A DNA stretch of 64,000 bases from Streptomyces tauricus (GTDB lineage: Bacteria > Actinomycetota > Actinomycetes > Streptomycetales > Streptomycetaceae): assembly GCF_014650955.1 (NCBI RefSeq), contig NZ_BMVY01000006.1, forward strand, positions 124,001 to 188,000, given 5' to 3'. Shown in pieces: positions 1 through 8,599 of this stretch. The notes beneath the pieces were generated by a model. The model ran no database searches. It was given only the letters and a program-made list of their open reading frames with translations, and was not told the DNA's origin. The position numbers and the translations under genes were made by a program. The stretch's first letter is position 1. Every line of letters starts with the position of its first letter.

Positions 1-40
1 GTTCCTGGGTCGGGTCGGGCGTGGTGGGGGAATCGGCCAT
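1..40 (-). CDS. 5' end of an unidentified gene, cut by window start
   Basis: An ATG at 38-40 on the minus strand is preceded by a strong ribosome binding site (GAGGAGGG, about 4 nt upstream) and opens a frame reading MADSPTTPDPTQE to the window edge. Only 13 residues are visible, so no family can be named. It lies downstream of phoU on the same strand with a gap of about 140 nt. The Pro/Thr-rich start suggests a disordered N-terminus. The start call rests on the ribosome binding site alone. Confidence 0.5.
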   Translation of the reverse strand, partial: MADSPTTPDPTQE

Positions 41-178
41 GGGTCCCTCCTCGAAGGCTTGTGCCTACTCCCATTGCATTCCCACGAGGCCGGGCGCATC
101 AACGGCGCACGGAGGCTTTCGCACCCCCGCCCGCACCCGACGCGCCCCCTCGCGGCAACCCCCGCAGCTGCCCCCGGA

Positions 179-856
179 CTACGCCCCTTCGACCTGCGGA
201 GCGGTCTGCAGCCCGTCGGCGTGCTCGCCCGTCACCAGGTACACCACACGGTTCGCCACCGACACCGCGTGGTCCGCGAAGCGCTCGTAGTAGCGGCCCA
301 GCAGCGTCACGTCGACCGCGGTCTCGATGCCGTGCTTCCAGCGGTCGTCCAGGAGGTGCTGGAAGAGCGTGCGGTGGAGGAGGTCCATCGCGTCGTCGTC
401 CTGCTCCAGCTGGAGGGCGAGGTCGACGTCCTTGGTGACGATGACCTCGGCCGCCTTCGCCATCAGCCGCTGCGCGAGCTGGCCCATCTCAAGGATCGTG
501 GCGTGCAGGTCCTGCGGAATGGCACGCTCCGGGAAGCGCAGCCGCGCCAGCTTCGCCACGTGCTGGGCGAGGTCGCCGGAGCGCTCGAGGTCGGCCGACA
601 TACGGAGCGAGGTGACGACGATCCGCAGGTCCGTGGCCACGGGCTGCTGCCGGGCCAGCAGGGTTATCGCCCGTGCCTCAAGGTCGTGCTGGAGATCGTC
701 GACCTTCTGGTCGGCCGCGATCACGCTCTCCGCCAGCTTCAGATCGGAGTCGAGGATCGCCGTCGTGGCGCGACCGATAGCCGACCCGACGAGGCGGGCC
801 ATCTCGACCAGGCCCTCGCCGATCGAGTCAAGTTCCTCGTGGTACGCGTCCCGCAT
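179..856 (-). CDS. phoU: phosphate signaling complex protein PhoU
   Basis: This 225-residue, all-helical protein carries the two tandem three-helix PhoU repeats (about residues 10-105 and 115-210) with the usual acidic metal-binding clusters: a D-V-D-L run near residue 140 and the conserved YYERFADHAVSVANRV segment near the C-terminus. PhoU couples the Pst transporter to the PhoR kinase and keeps the Pho response off when phosphate is plentiful. Length is normal for the family. The start ATG at 856 has AGGAAAGGG about 8 nt upstream. It is divergent from phoR-phoP across a 288-nt region rich in PHO boxes, so PhoP probably controls both directions. The pst genes are not in the window. Confidence 0.95.
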   Translation of the reverse strand: MRDAYHEELDSIGEGLVEMARLVGSAIGRATTAILDSDLKLAESVIAADQKVDDLQHDLEARAITLLARQQPVATDLRIVVTSLRMSADLERSGDLAQHVAKLARLRFPERAIPQDLHATILEMGQLAQRLMAKAAEVIVTKDVDLALQLEQDDDAMDLLHRTLFQHLLDDRWKHGIETAVDVTLLGRYYERFADHAVSVANRVVYLVTGEHADGLQTAPQVEGA

Positions 857-887
857 CTGGATGTCCCTTTCCTACGTCTGCTTCGGA

Positions 888-909
888 GGTTCACTGGGGC
901 TCGTGAACC
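888..909. promoter_or_regulatory. inverted GTTCAC half-sites in front of phoU
   Basis: GGTTCAC and GTGAACC face each other across 8 nt, 32-53 nt upstream of the phoU start codon. GTTCAC is the core of the Streptomyces PHO-box unit. The inverted layout differs from the direct repeats typical of PhoP sites, so this may be one PhoP unit on each strand or a chance arrangement. Its position is right for control of phoU. Confidence 0.45.
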
Positions 910-941
910 CCACGGTCCCACGCTCCGGCCTGAACGCGTCG

Positions 942-985
942 GTTTACGTCCCCTCAAATGAACCATCACCGGCACCCAGGTGAAT
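942..985 (-). promoter_or_regulatory. PHO-box block 1 (four 11-bp units)
   Basis: Read on the minus strand, this is four contiguous 11-nt units: ATTCACCTGGG, TGCCGGTGATG, GTTCATTTGAG and GGGACGTAAAC. Units 1 and 3 match the GTTCAC-type PhoP direct repeat unit well; units 2 and 4 are degenerate. Spacing is exactly 11 nt, as required for tandem OmpR-family binding. It sits between phoU and phoR and points to autoregulation of the phosphate system. Confidence 0.75.
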
Positions 986-1038
986 TCTGGGCGACGCCAC
1001 CTCTTCCCGCAGGTGGGAAGGGTGCGCGGCCCGGTCGT

Positions 1039-1071
1039 ACGAAGTGAACCAGCCGGGTCCCCAGGGTGAAC
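1039..1071 (-). promoter_or_regulatory. PHO-box block 2 (three 11-bp units)
   Basis: On the minus strand the units read GTTCACCCTGG, GGACCCGGCTG and GTTCACTTCGT, exactly 11 nt each, with outer units matching the GTTCAC core. The block is about 75 nt upstream of phoR. Its edge and that of block 1 share a nearly identical 19-20 nt sequence (978-996 and 1063-1082), so the two blocks look like duplicates. Confidence 0.75.
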
Positions 1072-1144
1072 TCTGGGCGACGAGTGTTCGAGTCCACCCT
1101 CGGACGGCTGTGACCGGGGCGTACACCGTGCCTAACCTGGGGCC

Positions 1145-2422
1145 ATGGACGTGAACGCGGCTGTCGCCGCAGCGGCAGCGATCGCCGGTGTACTCACCGG
1201 CGTCATCGCCGTGCTGGCGTTCCGCTGGAGTGAGCGGGAACAGAAACGCCCCACCCGCACCTCTCTGCACACCGACCCGGTCCTGCCGCCGGGCGTCGAC
1301 ACGGTTCTGTCCGTGCTCCGCTCCTCCGCCGTCGTACTCGACGAGTCCGACGCCGTGGTCAAGGCCAGCTCGGCCGCGTACGCCCTCGGTCTCGTGCGCG
1401 GCGGGAAACTGGCCGTCGAGCCGATGATCATCATGGCCCGCGACACGCGCAGGGACGGGGAGATACGCCAGGTCGAACTGGACCTTCCCCGGCGCGGCAC
1501 CGGCCGGGGCGAGGCACTCGCCGTGTCCGCCCGGGTGGCGCCGCTCGGCTCCCGGCTCGTCCTGCTCCTGGTCGAGGACCTCACCGAGGCCCGCCGGATC
1601 GAAGCCGTACGACGCGACTTCGTGGCCAATGTCAGCCATGAGCTCAAGACCCCGGTCGGCGCGCTCTCGCTCCTCTCCGAGGCCGTCATGGGCGCCTCGG
1701 AGGAGCCGGAGGCCGTGGAGCGCTTCGCCGGGCGCATGCAGATAGAGGCGACCCGCCTCACCAACCTCGTCCAGGAGCTCATCGACCTCTCCCGGGTCCA
1801 GAACGACGACCCGCTGGAGGACGCGGAGCCCGTACGCGTCGACGAGCTGGTCGCCGAGGCGATCGACCGCTGCCGCCACCAGGCCGGCACCAAGCAGATC
1901 ACCATGGCCGCCGGCGGCACCGCCGACCTGCGCCTGTGGGGCAACCGGGGCCAGCTGGCGGCGGCACTCGGCAACCTCGTGGAGAACGCCGTCAACTACT
2001 CGCCCGCCCGCACCCGGGTCGGCATAGCCGCGCGCAGGGTGACCGCGCCCGGCGGAGACCTCATCGAGATCGCCGTGACCGACCAGGGCATCGGCATCTC
2101 CGAGAAGGACAAGGAGCGCGTCTTCGAGCGCTTCTACCGCGTCGACCCGGCCCGTTCCCGCGCAACCGGCGGTACGGGGCTCGGGCTCGCGATCGTCAAG
2201 CACGTGGCAGCCTCGCACAGCGGGGAGGTCACGGTGTGGAGCTCCGAGGGTCAGGGCTCCACCTTCACCCTGCGGCTGCCGGAGGCGGGCGCCGCCCGCG
2301 ACCGCGCGAGCGGCGACCAGATGCCCGGCCTCGACGAAGACGACGAGACCGGTCAGACCGACGGGACGACCACCGTCTCATCCCCGTACGAACCCTTTTC
2401 TGCCCCGGAGGTCCACCCGTGA
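1145..2422 (+). CDS. phoR: sensor histidine kinase PhoR
   Basis: This 425-residue membrane kinase senses phosphate limitation, probably through PhoU/Pst, and phosphorylates PhoP. One hydrophobic segment (about residues 5-26) anchors it, with a short cytoplasmic linker and PAS-like region (about 45-145). The H-box ANVSHELKTP has the phospho-acceptor at His165. An HATPase domain follows with the N box (NLVENAVNYS), G1 (DQGIGIS), F box (ERFYRVD) and G2 (GGTGLGLAI). The acidic C-terminal tail after about residue 385 is disordered. There is no clear ribosome binding site. A TAACCT -10-like hexamer ends 6 nt before the ATG, so the message may be leaderless. The stop overlaps the phoP start (GTGA), indicating translational coupling. 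Confidence 0.95.
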   Translation: MDVNAAVAAAAAIAGVLTGVIAVLAFRWSEREQKRPTRTSLHTDPVLPPGVDTVLSVLRSSAVVLDESDAVVKASSAAYALGLVRGGKLAVEPMIIMARDTRRDGEIRQVELDLPRRGTGRGEALAVSARVAPLGSRLVLLLVEDLTEARRIEAVRRDFVANVSHELKTPVGALSLLSEAVMGASEEPEAVERFAGRMQIEATRLTNLVQELIDLSRVQNDDPLEDAEPVRVDELVAEAIDRCRHQAGTKQITMAAGGTADLRLWGNRGQLAAALGNLVENAVNYSPARTRVGIAARRVTAPGGDLIEIAVTDQGIGISEKDKERVFERFYRVDPARSRATGGTGLGLAIVKHVAASHSGEVTVWSSEGQGSTFTLRLPEAGAARDRASGDQMPGLDEDDETGQTDGTTTVSSPYEPFSAPEVHP

Positions 2423-3099
2423 CCCGAGTGCTCGTCGTCGAGGACGAGGAGTCCTTCAGCGACGCTCTGTCCTACATGCTTCGCAAAGAGGGTTTCGAGG
2501 TCGCCATCGCGACCACCGGGCCCGACGGCCTGGACGAGTTCGAGCGCAACGGCGCCGACCTCGTCCTGCTCGACCTGATGCTGCCCGGACTGCCGGGCAC
2601 CGAGGTGTGCCGTCAGCTGCGCAGCCGTTCGAACGTTCCGGTGATCATGGTCACCGCCAAGGACAGTGAGATCGACAAGGTAGTGGGGCTCGAAATAGGA
2701 GCCGACGACTACGTGACCAAGCCCTTCTCGTCGCGTGAGCTGGTCGCCCGTATCCGGGCCGTCCTGCGCCGCCGCGGCGAGCCGGAGGAGGTCAGCCCGG
2801 CCGCCCTGGAGGCGGGCCCGGTCCGGATGGACGTCGACCGCCACGTGGTCACCGTCTCCGGCTCCAAGGTCGACCTCCCGCTCAAGGAGTTCGACCTCCT
2901 GGAGATGCTGCTGCGCAACGCGGGCCGCGTCCTGACCCGTATGCAGCTCATCGACCGGGTGTGGGGCGCCGACTACGTGGGCGACACCAAGACGCTGGAC
3001 GTCCACGTCAAGCGCCTGCGGGCGAAGATCGAGCCGGACCCGGGCGCGCCCCGCTACCTGGTGACGGTCCGCGGCCTCGGCTACAAGTTCGAGCCGTAG
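2419..3099 (+). CDS. phoP: DNA-binding response regulator PhoP
   Basis: This 226-residue OmpR/PhoB-family regulator has a receiver domain (about 3-115) with acidic pocket E8-D9-E10, phospho-acceptor Asp52 in LVLLDLMLPG and Lys101 in DDYVTKPF. A winged-helix DNA-binding domain follows (about 130-222), ending TVRGLGYKFEP as is typical. It binds PHO boxes and activates phosphate scavenging; in Streptomyces it also links phosphate to antibiotic production. The GTG start overlaps the phoR stop by four bases. A strong hairpin follows about 28 nt downstream. Confidence 0.95.
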   Translation: MTRVLVVEDEESFSDALSYMLRKEGFEVAIATTGPDGLDEFERNGADLVLLDLMLPGLPGTEVCRQLRSRSNVPVIMVTAKDSEIDKVVGLEIGADDYVTKPFSSRELVARIRAVLRRRGEPEEVSPAALEAGPVRMDVDRHVVTVSGSKVDLPLKEFDLLEMLLRNAGRVLTRMQLIDRVWGADYVGDTKTLDVHVKRLRAKIEPDPGAPRYLVTVRGLGYKFEP

Positions 3100-3126
3100 A
3101 CCGCACGGCGCACAGCGGCACGACGG

Positions 3127-3176
3127 GCATGACGAAGGGCGGGACCCCGGCTCGGGGGTCCCGCCCTTCGTCATGC
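3127..3176. terminator. bidirectional terminator between phoP and the lipoprotein gene
   Basis: A perfect inverted repeat with 22-nt arms (each arm contains GACGAAGGGCGGGACCCC or its complement) has a loop of about 6 nt. It lies between two convergent genes, so it can end transcription from both sides. There is no clear T-run, which is usual in Streptomyces. Confidence 0.9.
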
Positions 3177-3223
3177 GTACGTACGGGACCTGCCCGTACG
3201 GCCGAACGGTGGCTGTGAGCCGC

Positions 3224-3937
3224 TCAGTGGCCCGCTGCCGACTCCGCGGCGTCGGCGCTGGCCGAGGCCGCGTCGGTGGCCTGCGTGCCCGCCTCACCCG
3301 TCTCCTCGCCCGGCTCCTCCGCCTCACCCGAGGCGGACGCGGACGCGGAACCGGAGGGCGACGGCGAGCCGGTGGCCGCACCGGACTCCGACTCCTCGGC
3401 GGAGGGCTCGGTGCTCGGCGCCGCCGCGCTCGGGCCCCACTCGGCGTAGTAGCCGTGGCCGGGCACGACGAACGCCTCCAGTTTCACGTCGCCGGTCTTG
3501 CTGAAGGTGAAGGTGACCGGCTGCGCGTCGCCGTCCGCGAACGCCTCGCGGCTGCTCTCCAGGGAGGCGGAGGCGTTGCCCTTGCCGCCGAGGACCAGCG
3601 AGCCGCCGGCCGGGACGGTCAGCTTGCCCGAGCCCTTGGCGGGCTTGAGCTCGGCTGCCTGCCCGATGCCCTCGACCTTGACGGACTCCAGGGTCTGGGG
3701 GGTGTCGCCGCTGTTGAACAGGGTCGCGGAGACCGCGGCCGGGCCGGTCGACTCCAACTCGGGCTGCGTGATGACGACGGCGTTCTGGATCTTGATCGGG
3801 CCGACGGTGACGGCCGCGTTGTCCGGCTTGATCTCCAGCGTCTGGGCCTTGTTGCCGGCACCGCACGCGGCGAGCGAGGCGATCGAGAACGCGATGGCGG
3901 CGGCGGCGAGGCTGCCGCGTCGAAGGCTGCTGCTCAC
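3224..3937 (-). CDS. putative lipoprotein, DUF461-like
   Basis: This 237-residue exported protein has a basic N-terminus, a hydrophobic stretch and a lipobox ending LAAC (Cys about residue 25), so it should be a lipoprotein on the outer face of the membrane. Residues about 35-165 form a beta-rich domain resembling the copper-chaperone PCuAC/DUF461 type, but I see no clear Met/His metal motif. The last 70 residues are a Ser/Ala/Glu/Gly low-complexity tail, probably a wall-facing disordered region. It converges on phoP. Function is unknown. Confidence 0.8.
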   Translation of the reverse strand: MSSSLRRGSLAAAAIAFSIASLAACGAGNKAQTLEIKPDNAAVTVGPIKIQNAVVITQPELESTGPAAVSATLFNSGDTPQTLESVKVEGIGQAAELKPAKGSGKLTVPAGGSLVLGGKGNASASLESSREAFADGDAQPVTFTFSKTGDVKLEAFVVPGHGYYAEWGPSAAAPSTEPSAEESESGAATGSPSPSGSASASASGEAEEPGEETGEAGTQATDAASASADAAESAAGH

Positions 3938-4648
3938 GGCGGCGGCAACTCCTAGAACGTGGGCGGAACAGGGCAGCTCATTTGTAAAGCCGCCCTAAGG
4001 GTCAGTCAGCGGCCTCAGGTTACCGAGCCGTTCCCGTGCCGCCGCACCCGACCCGCCCCTACGGCTCCCCGACCGCGCCCGTACGCCGCTTCCGTGCCGC
4101 CCCGACTCTCATGTCTCCCGGTGTACTTGCATGTCACACCGACTCATCTGCCACACACTCGTCCGTCTTTCACATAAGAACCCTCGCTAAGTCGCGAACA
4201 AGACGCGAACAAGCCTCCGGCGCGGCCTTGCGGATTTCTCGTAAGGAATGCGTGGCGCCCCCGGAAATTGATCTTCGGCCGATCTCCGGCCGATCTCCGG
4301 GCTGATCTCCGGCCGATCCGATGCCGATCTCCGGACCGCGTGATCAATTCCGGATTCGTCTCGTACGTGACTCCGTCGACCGAACGGAGTAGCGGAAGAT
4401 GGGCTCCCGGAACCCGACAAATCTGGACGATCAGGCACGCGGACGGGGATCGGGGGTGTTGTAACGTGCGCGTTTCCCGTCGCCGGAAGAGCCGCTCCGA
4501 CCTGCGAATACCGTCGTCCGCGACCCCTCCGCAGCACGTTCCTGTTGGGATTGTCAAGCCCCGAGATATGCCCTGACCTGCGAAAACGCCATTCAGAACA
4601 CGCGGTTTCCGTGTTACCCTGGATAGCCACGGAAGGGGTACCTGTCAC
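3938..4648. other. long intergenic region upstream of carD, with helical-phase repeat
   Basis: This stretch of 711 nt holds no convincing gene. It is locally less GC-rich than its neighbours. Near 4270-4334 it carries a short tandem array (separate entry). A TACCCT -10-like hexamer at 4615-4620 could start a carD transcript with a leader of about 25 nt, but no matching -35 is seen. Confidence 0.6.
4270..4334. repeat. six tandem ~11-bp units, GATCTCCGGCC
   Basis: Successive units begin at 4270, 4281, 4292, 4304, 4315 and 4326: GATCTTCGGCC, GATCTCCGGCC, GATCTCCGGGCT, GATCTCCGGCC, GATCCGATGCC and GATCTCCGG. The period is 11 nt (one is 12), close to one helical turn. It lies about 315 nt upstream of carD. 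It is a possible multi-copy protein binding array. Confidence 0.75.
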
Positions 4649-5131
4649 ATGACGTTCAAGGTTGGCGACACCGTGGTCTATCCCCATCACGGGGCCGCGC
4701 TGATCGAGGCTATCGAAACTCGCCAGATCAAAGGCGTGGACAAGACCTACTTGGTGCTGAAGGTCGCCCAGGGCGACCTGACAGTGCGTGTGCCAGCGGA
4801 CAATGCGGAGTTCGTCGGCGTACGTGATGTGGTCGGTCAGGACGGGCTGGACCGGGTCTTCGAGGTACTGCGCGCGCCGTACGCCGAGGAGCCCACTAAC
4901 TGGTCGCGTCGTTACAAGGCAAATCTTGAGAAGCTCGCCTCCGGCGATGTCATCAAGGTGGCGGAGGTAGTCCGTGACCTGTGGCGTCGTGAGCGTGAGC
5001 GTGGACTCTCCGCCGGCGAGAAGCGCATGCTCGCCAAGGCCCGCCAGATCCTGGTGAGCGAGCTCGCCCTCGCGGAGAACACGAACGAGGACAAGGCCGA
5101 GGCCCTGCTCGACGAGGTCCTCGCGTCCTGA
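4649..5131 (+). CDS. carD: CarD/CdnL-family RNA polymerase-binding regulator
   Basis: This 160-residue protein matches CarD/CdnL in length and layout. An N-terminal Tudor-like RNA polymerase beta-subunit interaction domain (about 1-60, starting [13 protein letters not shown]) is followed by a helical C-terminal DNA-binding domain (about 65-160) with the conserved [12 protein letters not shown] and [18 protein letters not shown] segments. It binds the polymerase-promoter complex and stabilises open complexes, especially at rRNA and housekeeping promoters. The start ATG has GGAAGGGG about 12 nt upstream. A 371-nt gap separates it from ispD, so it is probably its own transcription unit. Confidence 0.95.
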   Translation: MTFKVGDTVVYPHHGAALIEAIETRQIKGVDKTYLVLKVAQGDLTVRVPADNAEFVGVRDVVGQDGLDRVFEVLRAPYAEEPTNWSRRYKANLEKLASGDVIKVAEVVRDLWRRERERGLSAGEKRMLAKARQILVSELALAENTNEDKAEALLDEVLAS

Positions 5132-5502
5132 TGCCCGTCACGCTCTGATCGCTTTCTGACCAGAGGCGAAACGAGCTGCTCGGCGCAATGAAATGCCGCG
5201 GTGCCCGATGACGTATTCACTGTCGCCGGGCGCTGCGGCATGTTCGTACCCGGGCGCTGTTCCCACCCGGGGCATGTCCATACCGGGAAACCGTGCGCAC
5301 ACACTGTGCACACCGTGCACTCGGACGGCCCTCGACAATTCAGGGATCCGATACTTGGAGTGCCGGGCCCGGACAGCTGGCTCGACCATCTTCACGGAAG
5401 GGTCCGGTCAAAGCGTCGCGCCCGGCACTCCCCCAGCCCGTCGGCCGGGGTACGCCCAGGCCATACCCACGTCGGCCGAGCATACAAACCTGACAGGAAC
5501 CG
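5132..5502. other. intergenic region carD-ispD with long-stem inverted repeat
   Basis: No gene is seen in these 371 nt. An inverted repeat has 12-nt arms at 5357-5368 (GGAGTGCCGGGC) and 5420-5431, with a second nested pair (CCGGAC at 5369-5374, GTCCGG at 5402-5407). It would fold into a structured leader upstream of ispD or act as a terminator for carD. Confidence 0.5.
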
Positions 5503-6255
5503 ATGTCTGACGATTCGCGCCCCACGCCTCCCGGGGCCCGTACCGCGGCCGTGATTCCGGCCGCAGGCCGGGGCGTACGCCTCGGCCCGGGCGCTCCCAA
5601 AGCGCTCCGCACGCTGAACGGCACGCCCATGCTGATCCACGCGGTCCGGGCCATGGCCGCGTCCCGTGCCGTCTCCCTGGTCGTCGTCGTGGCACCGCCC
5701 GACGGGGCCGCGGAGGTCAAGACGCTGCTCGACTCGCACGCGCTGCCCGAGCGCACCGAATTCCACGTCGTGCCCGGGGGCGACAGCCGCCAGGACTCCG
5801 TGCGGCTCGGCCTCGAAGCGCTGCCGCCCGGCATCGACATCGTGCTCGTGCACGACGCGGCCCGCCCGCTCGTGCCCGTCGACACGGTCGACGGCGTCAT
5901 CGAGGCGGTACGCGACGGGGCCCCCGCCGTCGTGCCCGCGCTGCCGCTCACGGACACCGTCAAGCAGGTCGAGCCCGCGGACACCGTAGGGGACCCCGAG
6001 CCCGTGGTCGCCACCCCGGACCGGGCGCGGCTGCGGGCCGTCCAGACACCGCAGGGCTTCGACCGCGACACCCTCGTACGGGCCCACGCGACGGTCACCG
6101 ACAACGTCACCGACGACGCGAGCATGGTCGAGCAGCTCGGACTGCGGGTCGTGGTCGTGCCCGGCCACGAGGAGGCGTTCAAGGTGACGCGCCCGCTGGA
6201 CCTCATCCTCGCGGAGGCGGTCCTGACGCGGCGGAGGCTGAACGATGGCTTCTGA
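5503..6255 (+). CDS. ispD: 2-C-methyl-D-erythritol 4-phosphate cytidylyltransferase
   Basis: This 250-residue enzyme joins CTP to methylerythritol phosphate, the third step of the non-mevalonate isoprenoid pathway. The N-terminal nucleotide loop [13 protein letters not shown] (about 16-28) and nearby Lys33 fit the family, as do the substrate-binding segment [13 protein letters not shown] (about 93-105) and VHDAARPLV (about 119-127). The ATG has AGGAA about 5 nt upstream. Its end overlaps the start of ispF by 11 nt, giving a coupled ispD-ispF pair acting in the same pathway. Confidence 0.95.
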   Translation: MSDDSRPTPPGARTAAVIPAAGRGVRLGPGAPKALRTLNGTPMLIHAVRAMAASRAVSLVVVVAPPDGAAEVKTLLDSHALPERTEFHVVPGGDSRQDSVRLGLEALPPGIDIVLVHDAARPLVPVDTVDGVIEAVRDGAPAVVPALPLTDTVKQVEPADTVGDPEPVVATPDRARLRAVQTPQGFDRDTLVRAHATVTDNVTDDASMVEQLGLRVVVVPGHEEAFKVTRPLDLILAEAVLTRRRLNDGF

Positions 6256-6751
6256 GACCTCCCCGGTGGCGCCCCTGCTGCCGCAGGTCGGCATCGGCAC
6301 CGACATCCACGCCTTCGAGGAGGGCCGGGAGCTGTGGTGTGCCGGCCTGCTGTGGGAGGGCGAGGGGCCCGGGCTCGCGGGCCACTCCGACGCTGACGTC
6401 GTCGCGCACGCCGCGTGCAACGCGCTGTTCTCCGCGGCGGGGCTCGGCGACCTGGGCCAGCACTTCGGTACGGGGCGGCCCGAGTGGTCCGGGGCGTCCG
6501 GGGTGACGCTGCTCGCGGAGGCGGCGCGGATCGTGCGGGCGGCGGGGTTCACGATCGGCAACGTCGCCGTGCAGGTCGTCGGGCCGCGGCCGAAGATCGG
6601 GAAACGGCGGGGGGAGGCGGAGGGGGTGCTCTCCGAGGCGGTGGGGGCGGCTGTGTCGGTGTCGGGGGCGACGACGGACGGGCTGGGGTTTCCCGGCCGG
6701 GACGAGGGCCTGATGGCGGTGGCGACGGCGCTGGTGGCGCGGGTGGCCTGA
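6245..6751 (+). CDS. ispF: 2-C-methyl-D-erythritol 2,4-cyclodiphosphate synthase
   Basis: This 168-residue enzyme cyclises CDP-methylerythritol 2-phosphate with loss of CMP. The metal ligands are visible as Asp20 and His22 in GTDIHAF and His56 in [10 protein letters not shown]. The flexible loop and the C-terminal [14 protein letters not shown] segment, which binds the cytidine, are present. It starts inside the end of ispD, so the two are translated together. Codon use turns strongly to G-ending runs after about residue 80, without any frame break. Confidence 0.95.
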   Translation: MASETSPVAPLLPQVGIGTDIHAFEEGRELWCAGLLWEGEGPGLAGHSDADVVAHAACNALFSAAGLGDLGQHFGTGRPEWSGASGVTLLAEAARIVRAAGFTIGNVAVQVVGPRPKIGKRRGEAEGVLSEAVGAAVSVSGATTDGLGFPGRDEGLMAVATALVARVA

Positions 6752-6825
6752 CGGGCCTTTTCCTCGCCCCGCCGCCCCTACCCGTTCCCGTCCCGCATGG
6801 GGGCTGCGCCCCCTCGCCACCTCGT

Positions 6826-6873
6826 CCTCAAACGCCGGACGGGCTGAAGGACTAGCCCCTCCGGCGTTTGAGG
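6826..6873. terminator. hairpin after ispF built from a dispersed repeat
   Basis: CCTCAAACGCCGGAC and its near complement face each other, with AGCCC/GGGCT extending the stem and a short loop. The arm is the CGTCCGGCGTTTGAGG sequence that recurs at 21263-21287. It follows ispF and precedes cysS by about 170 nt, so it likely ends the ispDF transcript. Confidence 0.7.
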
Positions 6874-7043
6874 AGCGGGGTTTCGGGGGCTGCGCCCCTG
6901 AGTCAGTGACGGGAACGGGTAGGGGCGGCGGGGGCGGAAGAAAATCCCCTCGGCGTCACCGTCGGGCCGTGGATGTCACGAATACGTGTCCCATACGGGA
7001 CAAGGGTCGCGGGGCACGGGTCCCCGCCCACTACCCTGGTGGG

Positions 7044-8444
7044 GTGACTATTCGCCTGTACGACACCAGCGCCCGGCAGATTCGCGACTTCACCCCGATC
7101 ACACCGGGTTGTGTCTCGATCTACCTGTGTGGCGCCACGGTGCAGGCGGCCCCGCACATCGGCCACATCCGCTCGGGCCTCAACTTCGACATCATGCGCC
7201 GCTGGTTCGAGTACCGCGGCTACGACGTCACGTTCGTCCGCAACGTGACGGACATCGACGACAAGATCATCAGGAAGTCCGCGGAGCAGGACAGGCCCTG
7301 GTGGGCGATCGGCTACGAGAACGAGCGCGCCTTCAACGACGGCTACACGGCGCTCGGCTGCCTCCCTCCCACGTACGAACCGCGCGCCACCGGCCACATC
7401 ACCGAGATGGTCGAGATGATGCGCGGGCTCATCGAGCGCGGCCACGCGTACGAGGCCGACGGCAACGTCTACTTCGACGTACGGTCCCTGCCCGGCTACC
7501 TCTCCCTGTCCAACCAGGACCTCGACGAGCTGCGTCAGCCTTCCGAGGACGGCGAGACCGGCAAGCGGGACCCGCGGGACTTCGCCATGTGGAAGGCCGT
7601 CAAGCCCGGCGAGCCGTCCTGGGAGACGCCCTGGGGACGCGGCCGGCCCGGCTGGCACCTGGAGTGCAGTGCCATGGCCCACAAGTACCTGGGCTCCGCC
7701 TTCGACATCCACGGCGGCGGCATCGACCTGATCTTCCCGCACCACGAGAACGAGATCGCCCAGGCCGTCGGCTTCGGCGACGAGTTCGCGCACTACTGGG
7801 TGCACAACTCATGGGTGACCATGAGCGGCGAGAAGATGTCGAAGTCGCTCGGCAACAGCGTGCTGGTCAGCGAGATGGTCAAGGCGTGGCGGCCCATCGT
7901 GCTCCGTTACTACCTGGGCACCCCGCACTACCGCTCCACCATCGAGTACAGCGAAGAGGCACTGCGCGAGGCCGAGTCGGCGTTCGCGCGGATCGAGGGC
8001 TTCGTGCAGCGCGTGGTGGAGAAGGCCGGAGGGCCGGTCGAGCCCGCGGCCGAGGTGCCGCCGGCGTTCGCCGAGGCGATGGACGACGACCTGGGCGTCC
8101 CGCAGGCCCTCGCCGTCGTGCACACCACGGTCCGCCAAGGCAACTCCGCGCTGGCCGCCGACGACAAGGAGGCGGCCGTCGCCCGGCTCGCCGAGGTCAG
8201 GGCCATGCTCGCGGTCCTCGGCCTCGACCCGCTCGACCCGCACTGGGCGGGCGAGAGCGACCGCGGCGAGGACCTCCACGGAGTCGTCGACACGCTCGTA
8301 CGGCTGGTGCTGCAGCAGCGCGAGTCCGCCCGTGTCCGCAAGGACTGGGCCACCGCCGACGCCATCCGCGACCAGCTCAACCAGTCCGGGCTCGTCATCG
8401 AGGACGGCCCCCAGGGACCGCGCTGGACCCTCGGCCCGCGCTGA
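7044..8444 (+). CDS. cysS: cysteinyl-tRNA synthetase
   Basis: This 466-residue class I synthetase charges tRNA-Cys. It shows the zinc-site Cys in YLCGATVQ, the HIGH signature as PHIGHIRSG (about 37-45), HLECSAMA, the zinc-site histidines in FPHHENE, and the KMSKS loop (about 260-270, [11 protein letters not shown]). I chose the GTG at 7044 because it gives [16 protein letters not shown], the usual Streptomyces N-terminus; longer in-frame starts add 46 unrelated residues. No ribosome binding site is seen. TACCCT ends 6 nt before the GTG, which suggests a leaderless transcript. Confidence 0.95.
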   Translation: MTIRLYDTSARQIRDFTPITPGCVSIYLCGATVQAAPHIGHIRSGLNFDIMRRWFEYRGYDVTFVRNVTDIDDKIIRKSAEQDRPWWAIGYENERAFNDGYTALGCLPPTYEPRATGHITEMVEMMRGLIERGHAYEADGNVYFDVRSLPGYLSLSNQDLDELRQPSEDGETGKRDPRDFAMWKAVKPGEPSWETPWGRGRPGWHLECSAMAHKYLGSAFDIHGGGIDLIFPHHENEIAQAVGFGDEFAHYWVHNSWVTMSGEKMSKSLGNSVLVSEMVKAWRPIVLRYYLGTPHYRSTIEYSEEALREAESAFARIEGFVQRVVEKAGGPVEPAAEVPPAFAEAMDDDLGVPQALAVVHTTVRQGNSALAADDKEAAVARLAEVRAMLAVLGLDPLDPHWAGESDRGEDLHGVVDTLVRLVLQQRESARVRKDWATADAIRDQLNQSGLVIEDGPQGPRWTLGPR

Positions 8445-8599
8445 CCATTTCTTGATCGATTGTGCCGTCCGGGTGTCCGGGCGGCACACTTCATGTACGT
8501 ACGTCATTTCGCAGGCGTGGTTTTCGGCACGCGCGGCGGAGACGTACGCCCGTAGACCACAGTCGTACACCCGTACGCGTTCACACAGACAGGTAGGTC

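Noticed and set aside
59..961. Long open frame on the plus strand opposite phoU
   Set aside because: It is antisense to a clear PhoU gene, has the Arg/His/Gly-rich make-up of GC-rich shadow frames and no ribosome binding site.
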